A stretch of 34,361 nt of DNA from an uncultured Anaerostipes sp. (GTDB lineage Bacteria > Bacillota > Clostridia > Lachnospirales > Lachnospiraceae). The stretch covers positions 1 to 34,361 of the forward strand of contig CAAEIR010000046.1 of assembly GCA_900756035.1 (NCBI GenBank), in the 5' to 3' direction. How positions within the stretch are numbered: the first letter of the stretch is position 1; the number at the start of each line of letters is the position of its first letter. Shown here in pieces: positions 24,251 through 31,738 of this stretch. A program made the translations under genes and the position numbers. Under the pieces are notes generated by a model. It was not told the origin of the DNA. It made no database searches and saw only the letters and a program-made list of their open reading frames with translations.

Positions 24251-25329
24251 AAGCAGCACTTATGTATGGTCCAAATGACATTCGGGTCGAAGAAATTGAC
24301 AAACCGAAATGCCCGGAAGGGGGCTTCCTTTTAAGGGTGATGGCTGTCGGTCTGTGTGGTTCTGATATCCGCAATCTCACTACAGACTCCAGATCCGGAA
24401 AATATCCTCATATTTATGGTCACGAAATTACCGGAATTGTTGAAGAAATTTCAGAAACCTGTACACAATATAAGATCGGGGACCGCCTTTATATTTATCC
24501 GGCAGACCACTGTATGGAATGTGAACCGTGCAGAACCGGACACAGTGAAATGTGTGAAAATCCCGGTGACAATTTAAATCACCCCGGGGGCTTTGCAGAG
24601 TACTATGCCGTTGTTCCCCGACAAATCCAAAGAGATTCCATTTATCGAATTCCGGACTCAATTCCTTTCGATCGGGCTTCCCTCGGAGAACCATTATCTT
24701 CCGTATATGCCTGCCAGGAAAATATTCATCTGGGGTTCGGAGATACCGTTGTGATTATCGGCGCCGGTCCCATCGGGTGCTTTCACGCAAAGCTGGCAAA
24801 ATTACGGGGCGCAAAGCAAGTCATTATGATTGAAATCAATGATAAGCGTCTGGAAATGACAAAACAATTTGGAGTCGACTATACAATCAACAGTACAGAC
24901 ACTGATCCTGTACAGGCAGTCATGGAACTGACAAACGGCAAAGGGGCTGATAAGGTAATCTCTGCAAACCCATCTACAAAGGCACAGTCTCAATCTATTT
25001 TCATGGCAAAAAAAACCGGTATCATCGTATTTTTCGGCGGTGTTGCCAAAGGCGCCCTGACAGAACTGGATACCAATTACATTCACTATAACGGACTTTG
25101 GATTTACGGACATTTCGGGGCAAACAGCATGCAGGTTCAAAAAGCTTTTGAACTGGCAATTTCCGATGAATTTGAAGCTGACAAATTCATTACCCATGTG
25201 CTTCCCTTAGATCAGATTCATCAGGCAATTCAACTGACAAAATCCGGGGAAGCCATCAAAGTCGTTCTTCATCCAAATACCGAAGAACAGACACAAATTC
25301 ATTTCGACTCCCGCATCTCTCAAGATTGA
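24247..25329 (+). CDS. Zinc-dependent alcohol dehydrogenase (polyol/threonine dehydrogenase type)
   Basis: A 360-residue medium-chain dehydrogenase. Catalytic zinc residues lie in GLCGSD and YGHEITG. The structural zinc set is CMECEPCRTGHSEMC (about 89-103). The NAD motif is VIIGAGPIGCFHAKLA (about 167-182). Glu200 (MIEIND) after the Rossmann strand suggests NAD rather than NADP. It resembles sorbitol-type dehydrogenases, but the substrate is unknown. The start overlaps the aldolase stop, so the two proteins are made together. Confidence 0.88.
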   Translation: MKAALMYGPNDIRVEEIDKPKCPEGGFLLRVMAVGLCGSDIRNLTTDSRSGKYPHIYGHEITGIVEEISETCTQYKIGDRLYIYPADHCMECEPCRTGHSEMCENPGDNLNHPGGFAEYYAVVPRQIQRDSIYRIPDSIPFDRASLGEPLSSVYACQENIHLGFGDTVVIIGAGPIGCFHAKLAKLRGAKQVIMIEINDKRLEMTKQFGVDYTINSTDTDPVQAVMELTNGKGADKVISANPSTKAQSQSIFMAKKTGIIVFFGGVAKGALTELDTNYIHYNGLWIYGHFGANSMQVQKAFELAISDEFEADKFITHVLPLDQIHQAIQLTKSGEAIKVVLHPNTEEQTQIHFDSRISQD

Positions 25330-25386
25330 GGACACAGACCGGATATAAAGCCCGTAAAAATTATTGCCGGCGCGCAAACTGCAGAG

Positions 25387-25435
25387 GGTGTCTCAAAACT
25401 ATAAATTTAAAAATTCATAGTTTTGGGACACCTTT
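25387..25435 (+). terminator. Long hairpin terminator after the alcohol dehydrogenase gene
   Basis: GGTGTC-T-CAAAACTAT (25387-25402) pairs with ATAGTTTTG-G-GACACC (25417-25432), with one G-T wobble, and TTTAT follows. It lies between convergent genes. The ends resemble those of some insertion sequences, but no transposase is near. Confidence 0.75.
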
Positions 25436-25468
25436 ATCATGTACGTCCTCCCGCAGAATATTGTTCTT

Positions 25469-26254
25469 TTATGCTTCATATCCCAATTCTTTTGATATCT
25501 TCGATGCTGTTTGTTTTAATTCCGCCAACACAAATTCCTTTTTTTGATCATTCATCCGAAACGTTGGAATGCTGGCGCTGACTGCAGCAACAATCTGTCC
25601 CGTATAATTGCGTATTGGCCGCGCTAAACAGTACATCCCAATCCAATATTCCTCATTGTTTACACCATAGCCCTGATTTCGTACAATTTCAGTCTCATGA
25701 ATTAATTCACTGACTGTCGTAATCGTATGGGGCGTATAGGTGGGAAGCTTTTCTTTTTCATCAAACAGAGCATAGATCTCTTCTGAAGAGTATTCACTGA
25801 TCATCACTTTTCCAAGGGCAGTTGCATGAATGGACTCATATTCTCCGGGTCCGATATAAGTATTCATCCCACGGTTGGTATGCTCCATCTTAGAAATAAT
25901 AATCGTCTCTTTCCCTTTAATCGTTCCATAATCAATCGTTTCGTTTACCTTTTTTCCAAGTTCTAAAAGATGCGTCCGATCAATATTAAACAGTTGATTT
26001 TGCGCCGGCACAGCCTGTCCTGTTTTATATAGCTCCCAGCCCAGACGATATCGGTTAGTCTCTGAACTTTTTTCAATATATCCATAATATTGCAGTGTAT
26101 CCAGCAGACGATGCACTGTACTTTTCCCGAGTCCCAATGCCTCGCTTAATTCACTGATGCCTGCTCCCAGATTTCCCGTGTTTTTGGCAAGATAATTTAG
26201 CAGCTCTAATGCTTTCATCAACGTCTGTACCGGATATTTTGGTTCCTGCGGCAT
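25469..26254 (-). CDS. IclR family transcriptional regulator
   Basis: A 261-residue IclR-type regulator. The winged HTH (about 8-75) contains LSEALGLGKSTVHRLLDTLQYYGYIEK. The effector domain (about 85-255) includes ATALGKVMISEYS and a C-terminal IRNYTGQIVAAVSASIPTFRM segment, which are family hallmarks. IclR proteins usually repress or activate nearby catabolic genes in response to a small acid or its relative. It lies after the ammonia-lyase-like gene and next to the pyrimidine operon, so a pyrimidine or beta-amino acid intermediate is a plausible effector. AAGGAGGAG precedes the ATG at 26254. Confidence 0.92.
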   Translation of the reverse strand: MPQEPKYPVQTLMKALELLNYLAKNTGNLGAGISELSEALGLGKSTVHRLLDTLQYYGYIEKSSETNRYRLGWELYKTGQAVPAQNQLFNIDRTHLLELGKKVNETIDYGTIKGKETIIISKMEHTNRGMNTYIGPGEYESIHATALGKVMISEYSSEEIYALFDEKEKLPTYTPHTITTVSELIHETEIVRNQGYGVNNEEYWIGMYCLARPIRNYTGQIVAAVSASIPTFRMNDQKKEFVLAELKQTASKISKELGYEA

Positions 26255-26311
26255 TTCTATCTCCTCCTTTCTTTCTCATGTTTGACAAATTCCATGACAT
26301 CCTATGCTTAT

Positions 26312-26320
26312 ATTATAGCA
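26312..26320 (-). promoter_or_regulatory. Extended -10 promoter of the IclR gene
   Basis: On the minus strand TGC-TATAAT (26320-26312) lies 57 bases before the start codon. Together with the terminator at 26357-26393 it gives the IclR gene its own transcript. Confidence 0.6.
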
Positions 26321-26356
26321 TTTCTTCTGTTTCACATGTATCTTTATTTCCACGAT

Positions 26357-26393
26357 AAAAGATACCCGGCTTCCAATGGAAAATCCGGGTATC
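26357..26393 (-). terminator. Terminator of the ammonia-lyase-like gene
   Basis: GATACCCGG (26361-26369) pairs perfectly with CCGGGTATC (26385-26393), and TTTT follows on the minus strand. It separates the lyase-like gene from the IclR gene. Confidence 0.88.
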
Positions 26394-26421
26394 ATATTAA
26401 AGACTTAAATCTGACAACAAT

Positions 26422-26841
26422 TTAACGTTCAAATTCAGGGTCCTGACATCCTCTCTGGAATTCTTTTTTTACAACCAGGGTTCCTGTCGCACGCCCGCAT
26501 AAAATCGGCTCCGGTAAAACATCTGCTGCAGATTCCGCTAATTCAGGATCTCTTGGAAGTGTAATATATTTGTAAGCTTCAAATTTACAAGTTAAAGAAG
26601 TATTACCGGCTTTCTCAATCCATCCTGTGTATTCCATAAAATCTCCGGAATAAACAGGAGCAGTGAATTCCACATCTTTATAACCTACAAATAAGCTCTC
26701 ATCTCCATGAAGACGAATTGCCAATTCTGTACCTACATCTCCCCAAAAATCTAAAATATGAGATCCATTCACCAGATCTCCTGCATAATGAGCTTCTCCC
26801 GCAGACATCCGAACTCTTAATGTAACTTTGTTTCCGATCAT
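26422..26841 (-). CDS. Hotdog-fold protein, beta-alanyl-CoA / 3-aminobutyryl-CoA ammonia-lyase-like
   Basis: A 139-residue single hotdog domain. From memory its pattern matches the small ammonia-lyases of beta-amino acyl-CoA fermentation: MSAGEAHYAGDLVNG, FWGDVGTELAIR, FTAPVYSGDFMEYTGWIEK, then LCGRATGTLVVKK and QRG near the end. The beta-alanyl-CoA enzyme of Clostridium propionicum is the nearest relative I recall; the 3-aminobutyryl-CoA enzyme of lysine fermentation is the alternative. It would release NH3 and give acryloyl-CoA (or methacrylyl- or crotonyl-CoA). It is divergent from an operon that produces beta-alanine and shares an operator-like repeat with it. No CoA-transferase or reductase is in the window. 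Confidence 0.72.
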   Translation of the reverse strand: MIGNKVTLRVRMSAGEAHYAGDLVNGSHILDFWGDVGTELAIRLHGDESLFVGYKDVEFTAPVYSGDFMEYTGWIEKAGNTSLTCKFEAYKYITLPRDPELAESAADVLPEPILCGRATGTLVVKKEFQRGCQDPEFER

Positions 26842-26874
26842 AGTATTATCCTCCTTGATCCTTCTAATTTGTTG

Positions 26875-26889
26875 TTCTGTTATACAGAA
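26875..26889. promoter_or_regulatory. Inverted repeat in the leader of the lyase-like gene
   Basis: TTCTGT-TAT-ACAGAA, 6-bp arms with a 3-base centre. It lies about 30 bases downstream of the -10 box and ends about 34 bases before the start codon, a position that suits a repressor site. No second copy was seen at the pyrimidine promoter. Confidence 0.4.
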
Positions 26890-26919
26890 TTACTTTCTAC
26901 ATGGTTGCTTTGTACTGTG

Positions 26920-26948
26920 ATCGTATCACCGCATTGTATTTTTGTCAA
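26920..26948 (-). promoter_or_regulatory. Promoter of the ammonia-lyase-like gene
   Basis: On the minus strand a perfect TTGACA (26948-26943), a 17-base spacer and TACGAT (26925-26920). The -35 box lies inside the inverted repeat at 26935-26952. Confidence 0.8.
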
Positions 26949-26952
26949 TACA
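26935..26952. promoter_or_regulatory. Operator-like repeat TGTAT-N8-ATACA, copy 1
   Basis: TGTAT (26935-26939) and ATACA (26948-26952) form an inverted repeat with an 8-base spacer. It covers the -35 box of the lyase promoter. An identical arm-and-spacer arrangement occurs at 27252-27269 on the divergent promoter. Confidence 0.65.
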
Positions 26953-27031
26953 TTTTTGGTATTTTTTTCTGTTTAGCATTACTGTGTTCTATTATATGGA
27001 ATTTGAAATTTCTTATAATTCTCTGTTTTTT

Positions 27032-27063
27032 AAAAACCTTCCACCGGATGGAAGGTTTTCTTT
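27032..27063. terminator. Orphan bidirectional terminator-like hairpin in the divergent intergenic region
   Basis: CCTTCCA-CCGGA-TGGAAGG core, extended by A/T pairs to an 11-bp stem (27033-27043 / 27049-27059), with A5 before it and TTTTCTTT after it. It works as a terminator on either strand. No annotated gene ends here. The rest of the 468-base gap (26842-27309) holds the two promoters and operator repeats described separately, and otherwise AT-rich sequence with no supported gene. Confidence 0.6.
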
Positions 27064-27251
27064 CGGTATTTTTTATAATTTTTAAGAATAAATCATACTA
27101 TTTATCGTCATATTACCCATATTTTGTTGATAATTTATCAAACTTTTTCCATTAATCGGAATTTATTACAACATATAACTGGTAGCATGTTTTCCTTTTT
27201 TCTTTTAATTCATGCTATTTTCAGAAAATTACTCCTTTACATTCCATTGCG

Positions 27252-27271
27252 TGTATCCCTTAGAATACAAT
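27252..27271 (+). promoter_or_regulatory. Promoter -10 of the pyrimidine operon with operator-like repeat TGTAT-N8-ATACA, copy 2
   Basis: TGTAT (27252-27256) and ATACA (27265-27269) with an 8-base spacer overlap a TACAAT -10 box (27266-27271). The -35 region is weak. Bound protein here would be expected to block or remodel transcription of the operon starting at 27310. Confidence 0.6.
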
Positions 27272-27309
27272 TATAGTCAATCGTGAAAAAACAAAGAAAG
27301 GAGTTTCAT

Positions 27310-27768
27310 ATGAGTGTAATTATGGCAAATGCACTGGGTACTGGTATTTTCTGCGGAATCTGGCAGGGACTTGGAACTGTTCTTGGTTTAGTTACCTGGA
27401 TGGGATTCGTCGGCTGCACCTCCTATTTTTCTGCCGGAGGTGGGAAAATAGGATTTATTAAATCCGTCTGCAGCAATTATGTTGGTCTTCTGTGGGGAAT
27501 GTGTATTATTCTTTCCGGAAATATCAATGGAAGCCTCTTATTTAGCGCTGTGGTTACCGGATTCTTTTCCTGGGTAATCTGCTATCAGTCCAAGATTGAT
27601 CTTTTGTCACTGGTTCCAAACACTTTCATGGGTGGCTTTTCTGCCTTTGCAAGTGGCGGAAACTGGAAAATGCTTTGCATCTGCCTTATTTTAGGAAATA
27701 TTCTCGGCGTATGTTGTGACTATTCCGGAAGATTCTTCGCGGACAAATTCGGCAAAGCCAATGCATAA
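27310..27768 (+). CDS. DUF1097 family membrane protein
   Basis: A 152-residue membrane protein with about four to five hydrophobic segments rich in Gly, Cys and aromatic residues. It has the DUF1097 look of YcdZ-like proteins (GIWQGLGTVLGLVTWMGFVG, TSYFSAGGGK, LVPNTFMGGFSAFAS), which have no firm function. As the first gene of the pyrimidine operon and its only membrane protein before the enzymes, it could handle uptake or efflux of a small neutral molecule (pyrimidine base, urea-like compound or ammonia); this is inference. AAAGGAG precedes the ATG at 27310, and a nine-codon upstream extension is not supported. Confidence 0.75.
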   Translation: MSVIMANALGTGIFCGIWQGLGTVLGLVTWMGFVGCTSYFSAGGGKIGFIKSVCSNYVGLLWGMCIILSGNINGSLLFSAVVTGFFSWVICYQSKIDLLSLVPNTFMGGFSAFASGGNWKMLCICLILGNILGVCCDYSGRFFADKFGKANA

Positions 27769-27824
27769 TTTTAGTAGTCTGCAACTTATTAAACAAATCT
27801 TTGAAAAAGGAGCGTGAAACAAAT

Positions 27825-29033
27825 ATGAGTAAAGTAATTAAAAAAGCTTACGCAGAAGAAATGAAACAAGGCTATAATCTAAGAACAGCCACTGAAGAAG
27901 CATCCAGATGTCTTCTATGCCATGACGCACCATGCAGTAAAAGTTGTCCTGCAAAAACAGATCCGGCAAAATTTATCCGTTCTCTGCGTTTTCGTAATGT
28001 AAAAGGTGCTGCCGAAACAATTCGTGAGAACAATCCTCTTGGCGGATGCTGCGCGGAAGTCTGTCCATACGGTCAGCTGTGTGAGCAGGCGTGCAGCCGT
28101 ACCGGAATCGATAAGCCAATTGAAATCGGAAAAATCCAGAAATTCCTTGTAGAAGAAGAAAGAAAACAGAACATGGAATTTCTTCATATAGAAGAAACAC
28201 GTCCAGAAAAAATCGCATGCATCGGTGCCGGACCTGCCTCTCTTGCCTGTGCCAGAGAATTAGCTCTCCTCGGATATCAGGTAACGATTTACGAAGCACT
28301 CGAAAAAGCAGGAGGCGTACTTACTTATGGAATTCTCCCTTCCAGACTTCCTCAGGAAGTTGTAGACTTCGATATTCAGACGATTGAAAAACTCGGCGTG
28401 ACTTTTAAATTTAATGAAAAAATAGATGCCGCCCGGCTCAATAGTTTAAAATCAGAGTATGATGCAGTCTTTGTAGGAACCGGTCTCTGGAAATCTAAGA
28501 TCATTGATATTCCGGGGAAAGATTTAGACGGAGTCACAAGCGCTATCGATTTCTTAAAGGATGCCAGAACCAACCGGGAACAGATGACTCTTGGTGATAC
28601 CGTTCTTGTAATCGGGGGCGGAGACGTTGCCATGGACTGTGTGACAACTGCTGCACAGCTTGGAGCAAAAGCTACGATTGTTTACCGCAGAACCATTGAA
28701 GAAGCTCCTGCTGACATTGATGAAGTAACCTCTGTACAGAGTATGGGAATTCCGATTATTCAGGAATTTGCTCCCGCAGAAATTATCGGTGAAAACGGTC
28801 ATGTCACTTCCATGAAATTCAATGGACGCGATAATGAATCTTCACTTACAATGAAAGCAGACCAGATTGTGTTTGCCATTGGTCAGACTGCAGATGACAG
28901 CACAAAAGATATCACAGCCGGCAAAAACCTGTTTACCGGAGGCGATATGACAAATGGCGGTCAGACTGTTGTACAGGCTGTCGCTGACGGAAAAGACGCT
29001 GCCGAAAAAATCGCTGCATATCTGAACAAATAG
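27825..29033 (+). CDS. preT: NAD-dependent dihydropyrimidine dehydrogenase subunit PreT
   Basis: A 402-residue FAD/iron-sulfur subunit that brings electrons from NAD(P)H to PreA, which reduces uracil and thymine to their dihydro forms. N-terminal cysteines for two 4Fe-4S clusters are C29, C32, C37, C41 and C75/76, C80, C86, C90. The FAD motif CIGAGPASLACARELA starts near 130. The pyridine-nucleotide motif VIGGGDVAMDC is near 261. The layout matches GltD-like proteins, but the partner preA next door fixes the role. The ATG at 27825 has AAGGAG about 12 bases upstream, rather far; no better start exists. Confidence 0.93.
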   Translation: MSKVIKKAYAEEMKQGYNLRTATEEASRCLLCHDAPCSKSCPAKTDPAKFIRSLRFRNVKGAAETIRENNPLGGCCAEVCPYGQLCEQACSRTGIDKPIEIGKIQKFLVEEERKQNMEFLHIEETRPEKIACIGAGPASLACARELALLGYQVTIYEALEKAGGVLTYGILPSRLPQEVVDFDIQTIEKLGVTFKFNEKIDAARLNSLKSEYDAVFVGTGLWKSKIIDIPGKDLDGVTSAIDFLKDARTNREQMTLGDTVLVIGGGDVAMDCVTTAAQLGAKATIVYRRTIEEAPADIDEVTSVQSMGIPIIQEFAPAEIIGENGHVTSMKFNGRDNESSLTMKADQIVFAIGQTADDSTKDITAGKNLFTGGDMTNGGQTVVQAVADGKDAAEKIAAYLNK

Positions 29034-29049
29034 AAAGGAGGCATTGATT

Positions 29050-30306
29050 ATGTCATTAAAAAAAGATTTATCCATTGACTTTTTAGGAGTAAAATGTGAA
29101 AACCCATTCTTTCTCTCATCTTCTCCGGTAGGAAGCAACTATGAAATGTGTGCAAAGGCACTGGACGCAGGATGGGGTGGAATTTACTATAAAACTATTG
29201 GTATCTTTATTCCGGATGAATGCTCTCCTCGTTTTGATATTACATCAAAAGAAGGAACTCCATGGACCGGATTTAAAAATATGGAAATGATTTCCGATAA
29301 ACCATTGGAAGTGAACCTTGAATATATGCGCCGCTTAAAACAGGATTATCCAAACAAAGTCATTGTTGCCAGCATCATGGGAAGCAATGATGAAGAATGG
29401 GAAACTCTTGCCAAAGCCGTCACTGAGGTGGGTGTTGATATGATCGAATGTAATTTCTCCTGCCCGCAGATGACTTCTTCAGCGATGGGATCTGACGTAG
29501 GACAGAATCCGGATCTTGTAAAACACTATTGTGAAGTTGTTTCCGGTGCAACAAACCTTCCGGTCATTGCAAAAATGACGCCAAACATCGGAAATATGGA
29601 AATTCCTGCGATTGCTGCCATGGAGGGCGGTGCTTCTGGTATTGCCGCAATTAACACAGTAAAGGCGATCACAAATATTGATATCGAAAACATGACAGCT
29701 ATGCCTGTTGTCAACGGAAAATCTTCCATTTCCGGATACTCCGGAGCCGCTGTAAAACCGATTGCTCTTCGTTTTATTACACAGATGAAACAGCATCCGC
29801 AGCTTGCTGATGTGCCAATCACCGGTGTCGGCGGTATTGAAACATGGAGAGATGCTCTGGAATTTATCCTGGTCGGATCTTCCAATCTTCAGGTAACTAC
29901 CGCAGTTATGCAGTACGGATACCGCATTGTAGAAGATATGATCAGCGGATTATCTCATTTTATGGAAGATCATAATATTGAGAAATTATCTGACCTTGTG
30001 GGAATTGCTCTCCCGAATATTGTTCCGGCTGACGATATTGACCGTACCTTCAAGCTCCTTCCGGCCTTTGATGAAGTATCTTGCGTCGGATGCGGAAGAT
30101 GCTATGTTTCCTGCTTTGACGGCGGACATCAGGCAATCGACTGGGATGCGGAAAACAGAAAACCTGTTTTAAATAAAGACAAATGTGTCGGATGCCATCT
30201 CTGTCTGAATGTCTGTCCTGTTATGGGATGCATTACTCCTGGCGAGATTGTGATCAAGCCGGGACAGGAAGACCATGAAATTAAAATGAAGACAAAATAC
30301 GAATAA
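29050..30306 (+). CDS. preA: NAD-dependent dihydropyrimidine dehydrogenase subunit PreA
   Basis: A 418-residue catalytic subunit. An FMN-binding dihydroorotate dehydrogenase-like barrel (about 5-310) carries IECNFSCPQMTSS, the loop with the active-site cysteine, and VPITGVGGIETWRDALEFILVG. A C-terminal ferredoxin domain has two 4Fe-4S motifs, CVGCGRCYVSC (near 344) and CVGCHLCLNVCP (near 379). AAAGGAGG lies 8 bases before the ATG. It lies 16 bases after preT and 26 bases before the dihydropyrimidinase gene. Gut PreTA enzymes are also known to inactivate 5-fluorouracil. Confidence 0.95.
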   Translation: MSLKKDLSIDFLGVKCENPFFLSSSPVGSNYEMCAKALDAGWGGIYYKTIGIFIPDECSPRFDITSKEGTPWTGFKNMEMISDKPLEVNLEYMRRLKQDYPNKVIVASIMGSNDEEWETLAKAVTEVGVDMIECNFSCPQMTSSAMGSDVGQNPDLVKHYCEVVSGATNLPVIAKMTPNIGNMEIPAIAAMEGGASGIAAINTVKAITNIDIENMTAMPVVNGKSSISGYSGAAVKPIALRFITQMKQHPQLADVPITGVGGIETWRDALEFILVGSSNLQVTTAVMQYGYRIVEDMISGLSHFMEDHNIEKLSDLVGIALPNIVPADDIDRTFKLLPAFDEVSCVGCGRCYVSCFDGGHQAIDWDAENRKPVLNKDKCVGCHLCLNVCPVMGCITPGEIVIKPGQEDHEIKMKTKYE

Positions 30307-30332
30307 TCGATCAATGAAGGAGGTCCTAATCT

Positions 30333-31709
30333 ATGAAAGAATTCGATTTGATCATTAAAAACGGAACTGTCGTAACTTCTGCTGAAAGTTTTTTATGTGA
30401 TGTTGCCATTAAAGACGGAAAAATCGCCGCTATGGCACAGGATATTGAAGCTGATGCCAAAGAAGTCTACGATGCCTCCGGGAAATTAGTTCTTCCCGGC
30501 GCATTAGATGTACATACACATCTTGCCATGCCGTTTGGAGGAACTGTATCGGCTGACAGCTATTTGACAGGAACCCGTGCTGCTGCCTGCGGTGGTGTTA
30601 CAACGATCTTCGACTACCCGGTTCAGCACAAAGGCGAGACCATCCGCGGATTGGTAAATTCAAAAAAAGAAATTCTTGAAAAAGAAGCTTGTGTAGACTA
30701 TGCAATGCATTGCTGTATTACCGACCTAAATGACGGAGAAATCCTTGAAGAAATGGAAAAAGCTGTGGAAGAAGGGATTACAAGTTTTAAATGTTTCCTT
30801 GTCTACAAAAAAGAGGGAATGATGGTCGATGACGGTATGCTTGCCCGTCTGATGCTCCGTGCAAAAGAACTGGGTGCCATGATCAATATTCATGCGGAAA
30901 ACCCGGATCTGATTGATATGTATACCGAACAATTCCTGAAGGAAGGAAAAACAAGCGCCTGGTATCATTACATGAGCCGTCCGGAATTTGTAGAGGCAGA
31001 AGCCGACAAACGTGCAGTTCACTGGGCAAAACATCTGGATGCCCCACTCTATCTGGTTCACATGGCAGACAAAGAAGGGCTGGAAGCATGTATTCAGGCA
31101 AAGGAAGAAGGTGCTGACGTTTTCATTGAAACCTGCCCGCAGTACCTTGAATTTACCTGTGACGTTTATAAGAGAGAGGACGGAAGAAACTTTGTCTGCT
31201 CTCCTCCGATGAAGGGTCAGGAAAGTCAGGATGCACTCTGGGCTGCCATTAAAAACGGCATGATTGACACGGTTGCCACAGACCACTGTCCGTTCCAGAG
31301 TTATGAAAAAGACTGGGGAAAAGATGACTTCACCAAGATTCCAAATGGATGCGCCGGTGTCGAAAACCTTTATCCTTATATGCTGGATGCGGCAAATCAG
31401 GGAAAAATCTCCTTTGAGCGTGTCGTAGAGCTGTGCTCCACCAATCCTGCAAAAATCTTCGGATGTGACCATAAAGGTGCCGTAAGCGTCGGAAAAGATG
31501 CGGATATTGTAATCTATGATAAAGACAAAGACTTTACCGTAAGTGTAGATAATATGCATTCTGCCTATGATCATACTATATGGGAAGGCAAAGAACTCCA
31601 CGGATACCCGATCCGCACCTATCTTCGCGGAAATGTTGTATACGATGATGGAAATTTTGTCGGAACACCTGGTCTTGGACAGTATGTAAAACGTTCTCCA
31701 AGAACATAA
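30333..31709 (+). CDS. hydA: Dihydropyrimidinase
   Basis: A 458-residue amidohydrolase that opens dihydrouracil to N-carbamoyl-beta-alanine, or dihydrothymine to the methyl analogue. Metal residues fit the DVHTHL motif (about 59-64), the carbamylated lysine in SFKCFLVYK (about 148-156), IHAENPD, LVHMADKEG and TDHCPF. Dihydropyrimidinase-like features extend over the full length, with the C-terminal small domain. GGAGG precedes the ATG at 30333. It is the second enzyme of the route encoded here; D-hydantoinases belong to the same family, but the PreTA context favours pyrimidines. Confidence 0.94.
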   Translation: MKEFDLIIKNGTVVTSAESFLCDVAIKDGKIAAMAQDIEADAKEVYDASGKLVLPGALDVHTHLAMPFGGTVSADSYLTGTRAAACGGVTTIFDYPVQHKGETIRGLVNSKKEILEKEACVDYAMHCCITDLNDGEILEEMEKAVEEGITSFKCFLVYKKEGMMVDDGMLARLMLRAKELGAMINIHAENPDLIDMYTEQFLKEGKTSAWYHYMSRPEFVEAEADKRAVHWAKHLDAPLYLVHMADKEGLEACIQAKEEGADVFIETCPQYLEFTCDVYKREDGRNFVCSPPMKGQESQDALWAAIKNGMIDTVATDHCPFQSYEKDWGKDDFTKIPNGCAGVENLYPYMLDAANQGKISFERVVELCSTNPAKIFGCDHKGAVSVGKDADIVIYDKDKDFTVSVDNMHSAYDHTIWEGKELHGYPIRTYLRGNVVYDDGNFVGTPGLGQYVKRSPRT

Positions 31710-31738
31710 TCCATTGACAAAATACAACGAGGATCATT

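Noticed and set aside
26901..27155. An 84-codon plus-strand open frame in the divergent gap before the pyrimidine operon
   Set aside because: It covers the lyase promoter, an operator repeat and the orphan terminator; its Phe/Tyr-rich sequence reflects AT-rich DNA, and there is no ribosome site.
30726..31727. A 333-codon open frame on the minus strand across the dihydropyrimidinase gene
   Set aside because: It is an antisense shadow of a clear hydA; it has an atypical Cys/Phe/His-rich composition, no ribosome site and no family resemblance.
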